Of a stretch of DNA of 64,000 nt, positions 58,627-64,000 are shown piece by piece (positions within the stretch are counted from its first letter, which is position 1; the number at the start of each line of letters is the position of its first letter). The notes below the pieces were generated by a model that saw only the letters and a program-made list of their open reading frames with translations, searched no databases and had not been told where the DNA came from. Location: NCBI GenBank assembly GCA_021464415.1, contig CM038471.1:74502851-74566850 (forward strand), read 5' to 3'. The position numbers and the translations under genes are program-made. This DNA is from Lonicera japonica (taxonomy: Eukaryota > Streptophyta > Magnoliopsida > Dipsacales > Caprifoliaceae).

Positions 58627-59628
58627 ATGATATCATTGAGCAGAGGATTATCTGAAAGGATGAAGGAGACGAAGATGGTAAAGTTTCTTTCTTCCTTTCT
58701 TTTCATTCTTTTTTCTTTAAAGATATATTTTTAAAAATTCTAGGTTGTGTATATATTTTTAAAATTTGGTCGGGGGATACAAGTATAGGATATGTAATTG
58801 TTGTGATCAATGTAATTATCATCATACCTCTTCCTCACAAATAAATTGCTTACTATTGTGTTAATTTACATGCTTGTTATTTTTCTGAGCAATCTTACAC
58901 TGGGCAGAGGGGATAAATATTGAATTTACATCTGGTTAGACTCGAACATATCATATCAAATCAAAGTGGAGGTAATGTTGCTTGAATGTGGACCGTTGTG
59001 AACCAATCAATCAATTTTATGTGAACCAAACGATGTCGTGATCAGCCCCAAGAGTTTAAACGGCATCTCCGCCCAATTCATACGAAGATCTGCGGAAATC
59101 CTCCTGACCGACCCTTGTTCCTTTTAAATATATCCATGTATAGGTACAGATATATATTATATTATATGTGTTTATGTGTCAGAGAAGGAGAGAATAATCC
59201 AGATTCTTTAAAATAAAAATCAAAAATATCGATCAACTGTTTTTCAAAACAAAGTTGTTGGTAAATTTTCTGCAATTTCTATACATATTTAATTTATTTA
59301 TCCAAAACCTTTTGCACTACCTACTGGCTACTACAATTGAGATAGCCGTTTACAAAGATGACTCCTTTAATTTAATTATTTTTGTGCATCTTACATTTAG
59401 ACGGTTATCCAACTATAAAGTGCTTATTTACTGTTTGAATGCTACAAAATTACTATAAATAAATTGTTTCCTAGCTACACACACTATAGATATGTACATA
59501 TTGGTGCCTATATATGTATAGTTCGATGACGAATGCCCCATCCGCAACAAAATTCCGGCGATAACAAAGAAATGTCTCGGCGGCTAAAAAGTTTCCATAA
59601 TCAGTATGACATCAATATTCATAATTAG
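58627..59628. other. SAC3C 3' flank, no further gene seen
   Basis: Begins with the presumed 3' UTR of the SAC3C-like gene and continues as AT-rich DNA. No frame or repeat stands out. Confidence 0.5.
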
Positions 59629-60348
59629 TAGGGGTGTTTTCGGTTTCGGTGGGGGTAGAAATTAAGGTACTCTAAACCCAAACCAAATATAAAAATTCGG
59701 TTTCGGTTCAGTTTCGGTTTCTAAATCTTCGAAACCCAAACTCGAACCAAACTTTTCGGTTTGGTTTTATTCGGTTTTGACATATGTTTTTTTAAAAATC
59801 AATTTAACATAAAAATGTAATACTAATAGTATTGTAAGAATAATTCATATTTAAATTAAAGTCATGACTTTTTAGAAATAATGAGCAACATATAAATATC
59901 ATGTTTTCTCTTTAATTACAATTTTATTTGTACATTATAAGAATGAAACACATTAAATAAAATGATGAATTATATTTTTATCATGTATATGATAAAAAAA
60001 TCTTAGCATTGTGTAGTTAATTAAGTAATAAGGGCACGTGTTAATAACTATTTATTTTACGATTATCATAATATGCAATTTGTAAGAAATATATTCTCAT
60101 AGAATGTCATATTTTTTGTATTATAGTATAATTAACATATGCCTTTAGAGTATATATTAATATTTTTTTTCTTATACATAATTCAGTTCGGTTCGGTTTA
60201 GTTCGATTTTAGACTAGTTTGCCACAAACCCGAACCAAACATTTCGGTTTCAGTTCGGTTTTCTTATTTTCGATTTTTTTTCGATTCGGGGTTTTACGGA
60301 TCGGTTTGGTTCGTTCAGTAGATTTTCGGATTGACTTTAACACCCCTA
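59629..60348. mobile_element. hAT-like element rich in CGGTT motifs
   Basis: A 720-bp unit starting TAGGGGTGTTTTCGG and ending TTAACACCCCTA. Eight-base flanks ATAATTAG (59621-59628) and ATAATCAG (60349-60356) match at seven of eight positions, as expected for hAT. Both ends carry dense cggttcggttt / aaccgaacc motifs in opposite orientation around an AT-rich centre. No transposase. Confidence 0.78.
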
Positions 60349-61045
60349 ATAATCAGTATGAGTTGGACCCTGAATATCAGTATGACATTGAGGTAGGATT
60401 GCTTTTTTAGAAAATTAGTATTTAACCCATTTTTATAAGATTGTTTTTACTCAGACCCAGTCCATTTCAGAAATTAGGATTTAGCCCACTTTCTTGTTTT
60501 TACTCTAATTGTTTTGTATTTGGCCCAGTTTTATTTTAAAATTAATTTCATTATTATTATAGGGATTTAAGCATGATATGACCCTGGTTGTTGATTGGAT
60601 CGGTTATGGCTCCTTATTTTTTGCAGCTGTCATCACAATAAATAGATTATGGTAACCACCTAAAGTATAGGATAATGGGTAATTGTTTTGGAGCATATTT
60701 ATGGGATTAATCCTTATCATTTAATTTTTTCCTTTTATTTTATTGGTGGTGTGTTTTATTTTCAAACCATACGTAAAACAACTATTTTTCATTTTTATCA
60801 TTTGTTTGGTCTACACATCATCTTTTTACTTCTTTGCTACAACGGTCTTCTTTGGTCAAAGGTACGTTTGCATTTTAGAAATATTTCTTGCCATTCAATC
60901 AAGATTTTTGCCACAATATTTCGTTATTCATCAGGTTTTTTATCATTTGTTGCATTTTATTTTTGTTGATCGATGGTTAAATAGGTTTATAGTTTACAAT
61001 ATCAATTTATTTTGTGAACGTATATCATTTTCATGGGATAATCAA
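60349..61045. other. intergenic DNA, no gene seen
   Basis: AT-rich sequence. Two overlapping + frames near 60690-61060 of about 100 codons are dominated by Phe, Ile and Leu, as expected of T-rich DNA, and show no motif. Confidence 0.45.
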
Positions 61046-61200
61046 GGTGTATCACACTAATATGCCTGCTTATGGTGTATCAAATTAATATGCCTGCTTA
61101 TGGTGTATCACATTAATATGCCTATTTTAAATATTTCTGGTCTATCACACTAATATGCTTGTTTTAAATATTTTTAATGTATTAAACTAATATGTCTACC
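61046..61200 (+). repeat. short tandem array of about 30-38-bp units
   Basis: Five versions of gtgtatcacactaatatgcctgctta follow each other (near 61047, 61073, 61102, 61140 and 61178). The last two are separated by an inserted ttttaaatattt. Confidence 0.75.
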
Positions 61201-61561
61201 ATATAAATAAAACTATCTACATAATATGTCTCCCAAAAAATAATAATATGTCTATTCATATTAGATTAGATAATTCAGTTAGGTGTTAAAAATTTTAAAA
61301 TTCAAAACGAAACTAGATCATTTGTGAATAGATATTTATGTATTTATTTAAAAATATATAAATAATGTTTAGGGGCAATTAAAAAAAATGGCTTATTAGA
61401 GAAAGATTTTCACACTAAAGCCAAGGAATAATTTTTTTTAAAATAAAGGGTCTATTTTTTATTTTATTGATAATATGACATGTGTCTTTTTTTTTCATTG
61501 TAAAATGACATCCCAACCCTTAAAATAAACTAAAAAAATACCAATATGCATTAAAATATGG

Positions 61562-61860
61562 ACTGCAATGTGAACTTTGCAGTCTATATTTCACTGCAAT
61601 ATGAACTTTGCAGTCCATATTTCACTGCAATGTGAACTTTGCAGTCAATATTTCACTGCAATGTGAACTTTGCAGTCGATATTTTTAGTGCAAAGTTCAT
61701 ATTGCAGTCCATATTTTACTGCAATGTGAACTTTGCAGTCTATATTTTTAGTGCAAAGTTCATATTGCAGTCCATATTTCACTGCAATATGAACTTTGCA
61801 GTTCATATTTCACTACAATATGAACTTTGCGGTCCATATTTTTTGTGTAAATTTCATAAA
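61562..61860. repeat. tandem array of ACTGCAA..TTGCAGT inverted-repeat units with orientation switches
   Basis: About nine units of ACTGCAATRTGAACTTTGCAGT joined by ctatatttc-type spacers, period about 31. Each unit begins ACTGCAA and ends TTGCAGT, so it is a short inverted repeat. Two units (near 61687 and 61752) are in the opposite orientation (TGCAAAGTTCATATTGCAGT) with the spacer tatttttag before them. The last units are degraded (actacaat, ttgcggtcc). Confidence 0.9.
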
Positions 61861-63613
61861 AAGGGGTAATTTAGGTAATACATAACATGTTTTTATTAAT
61901 TAAATGATATTTAAATTTATTCAAATACATTCATTTAAAATATAAAACAAAATAGGCCTCTTACACTAATTACCAATTAAAAATAGGCCCTTCATTCAAA
62001 AAAATATTATTCATTGGATTTTTGGTAAAAATCAATGTATAATAAGCCCTTCTACCTAATTTCTAGTAATGTTTATCCAGTCAACAAAAAAAATATTTTT
62101 AAATATTTAATTGTTCCATTAGATTATGAGAAGATAGAATTTAGGATATTATTGAATATTACAATTAGATGTCAACAAAAGGGTAATCTCGAAAATCAAC
62201 TAAATAATTTTTAAAATGAAAAAAAATAATTAAAAAATATTAATTAGTAATTATCCAATCATTTGGGCTATTTACTAATTTCTAATCCATAATGGGCTAA
62301 TTGCAAAACAATTTAAATTAATTGGGATAAACACAAAAAGCCCCTTGTTTTTTACATGCCATATATTTTTAATTAATTTGATAAACTCTCACATCAATGC
62401 TTATAAATTCATGTGAAGAGTTGGAATTACAAAATGTCATTTCCTTACTAAAACTCAAAACTTTGTGAATAAAAAATTACCAATTTCTTCAGGATTCCTA
62501 GTGAAATCGAACAATTAGGATTTTTAACTTAATCCAAATAAAATGTTTCTTTAGTTATCAGTTTGTTTTTTTTTTAAAAAAAAAAAAGGCATGTACATCT
62601 ATGGTACTTGTACAAGATAACAATGTTTTTCTTTATTGACCAGCTATGAAGTACGGACACTCTTCTGGAGGTCATGTGTCAAGCCCGACACTTGTCAGAC
62701 ACTCAGACACTCTCTCCGACATTTGAATTTAATTATAGTCTCTAATATTTGATAATTGATTTAAAGGGTTACTACTCCTAGTATTTTTTTATTGCAATAT
62801 CAATTAAAGATGAGGCAACTAAGCCACTTTTTATATTTTCCCTTTTGTTTTCTATCATTCTATATATAACAATATGCTTTTTGATACTTTAATTATAGAA
62901 CAATTTAGTGACGATGTTTTGAGTATTTGGGTTATTAATGCAATCTAGTTTCATTTTATTGAATTCTTAAATATTTATAATGTTTATTGCATATATATAA
63001 TTAATTAATTAAGAACGTTTCCCCCCACCACCACGTGTCGTGTCTTACATTTTAGAAAAATTGCGTCTCACGTGTCGAGTCTATGCTTCATAATTGATCA
63101 ATGAGAAAAAACTCTAGCGAAAGAGTAAAGTAGAAGTTTTATTAAAAAGTGCTGGAAAATTATACAAATAAGGATAACATTTCCCAATAATTATCCTTTA
63201 AAGATATTTGAAACGACCCTTTAGAGAGTTCAAACCGGCATCTCTGCCCTCCTTGAGCTATTTCTTGATTTTCTTCTCTAAGACTTGATTTTAACTACCA
63301 AAGAATACTTTAGCACTATCCCTTAAAAAATTAATCACATTTACTGCAAAAGTAGACTAAAATTTGTATATTATATTGCCCGACAATTTTGGTGCACAAA
63401 TAGAATTGCACTAAAATCTATATATGAGGCTACTACGAATTTAGTACAAAATTCACGGCCCGCGTCAGAGGTCTGGCAATAGTTGCTGGCAGGGCCAATC
63501 TGGGAGTTTCGGAGGCCCAAGGCAAAGTTTGAAAATGAGCCCTATTAATGGTACAAATATAAATTGGTGTTCTTATTTTTTTCTTTTTTTGTAGCTTAGG
63601 TATTTATTAAGGG
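61861..63613. other. gene-free intergenic DNA
   Basis: AT-rich DNA with poly-T/poly-A runs (for example 62565-62590). No gene, LTR or clear MITE end was identified. A GC-richer patch at 63455-63545 reads like a worn repeat fragment. Confidence 0.45.
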
Positions 63614-64000
63614 TGATGTTATACACACCCCTCTTTTGTAGCCAGAACACCACAAATTTGAAATAAGGTTTTTTTTTATAATGGCAACCAAAATATTAAC
63701 CATTCGGTGTTGTGGCTACAAATTAGGAGTTTGGTGCCCCCAACACATAACATACAAGTCGGTAGCAAGTTGCCGACTTAAATGTCAACATTCGGTGGCA
63801 GTTTACCGAGTTTGAGATCAAAATTCGGTAACCTTTTACCGAGATCAAATGTTAGTGAAATATTTTTAAAAATTGGCTCGGCCAAAGATTGCCGAATGTC
63901 AAGTCGGTGGAAGGTTATCGAATCGAATGTCGAAATTCGGTAACAAGACACCGACTCGGTACTTAAATTTGAAGTGTCACCATACGGGGTTAGTTGCCCA
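63614..64000. mobile_element. Mutator-like non-autonomous element, cut by window end
   Basis: Starts GGGTGATGTTATACACACCC and continues as the reverse complement of 30051 down to about 29660: ctacaaattaggagtttggtg, then the TCGGT/ACCGA-rich 259-bp unit, ending at the junction where the next unit would begin. The second unit and other terminus lie beyond 64000. Confidence 0.85.

Noticed and set aside
61639..61869. 76-codon frame with repeated FHCNVNFAV
   Set aside because: Translation of the ACTGCAA array; the peptide repeat follows from the DNA repeat.

Overview
The window is nuclear DNA of a flowering plant, most likely a eudicot. Genes are split by GT-AG introns, the DNA is AT-rich, and LTR retrotransposons, small terminal-inverted-repeat elements and tRNA-derived SINE-like pieces fill the space between and inside genes. 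No rRNA gene, functional tRNA gene, CRISPR array or prokaryotic operon was seen. Species cannot be named from the sequence.

Three protein-coding loci are well supported. (1) About 0.7-18.0 kb, + strand: a serine carboxypeptidase-like (SCPL) gene, exons 2 to 14, exon 1 lying before the window. Its 13 exons join into one open frame. It carries a duplicated exon 8, a Val in place of the usual Asp/Glu next to the catalytic Ser, and many intronic transposons. (2) 50.0-51.3 kb, - strand: an intact mTERF-family gene of 425 codons with a 5' UTR intron. (3) 51.65-58.63 kb, + strand: a nine-exon SAC3/GANP gene of 417 codons resembling plant SAC3 family protein C. Genes 2 and 3 are head-to-head across about 256 bp. 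Two broken relatives are present: a copy of the last three SCPL exons (25.3-27.3 kb) and an mTERF pseudogene (30.4-31.8 kb) in the opposite orientation to the intact gene.

Layout: 0-18 kb SCPL gene with an intronic hAT-like element (3.66-4.18 kb), an internally deleted Ty1-copia element (6.03-8.91 kb), a Transposase_28-like gag relic (10.5-11.2 kb) and a TTA-flanked MITE (16.4 kb). 18.1-24.5 kb is a 5'-truncated Athila-like Ty3-gypsy element on the - strand, separating the SCPL 3' end from its duplicated copy. 25.3-27.3 kb is that copy, with an internal inversion. 29.3-30.05 kb is a Mutator-like small element with a perfect 9-bp target duplication; a second inverted copy runs off the right end of the window. 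32.6-46.6 kb is a three-layer nest, each layer with a perfect target duplication: a hAT-like element (TTATTTTA), inside it a Tat/Ogre-like LTR retrotransposon that kept gag but lost nearly all of pol (GATGT), and inside that a 3.27-kb solo LTR (CATGT). 46.65-49.46 kb holds two further MITEs. 59-64 kb is gene-free and carries a hAT-like element, two tandem arrays and the cut Mutator-like element.

The genes do not form a pathway. SCPL proteins are secretory or vacuolar peptidases or acyltransferases, mTERF proteins act on organelle nucleic acids, and SAC3 proteins act in nuclear mRNA export. The main unexplained structures are short inverted-repeat motifs in array: TTGTCGCGCGACAA palindromes before the TATA box of the Tat/Ogre LTR, dozens of GCC..GGC mini-hairpins before its 3' LTR, three hairpins in the copia LTR, and an ACTGCAA..TTGCAGT array near 61.7 kb whose units switch orientation.
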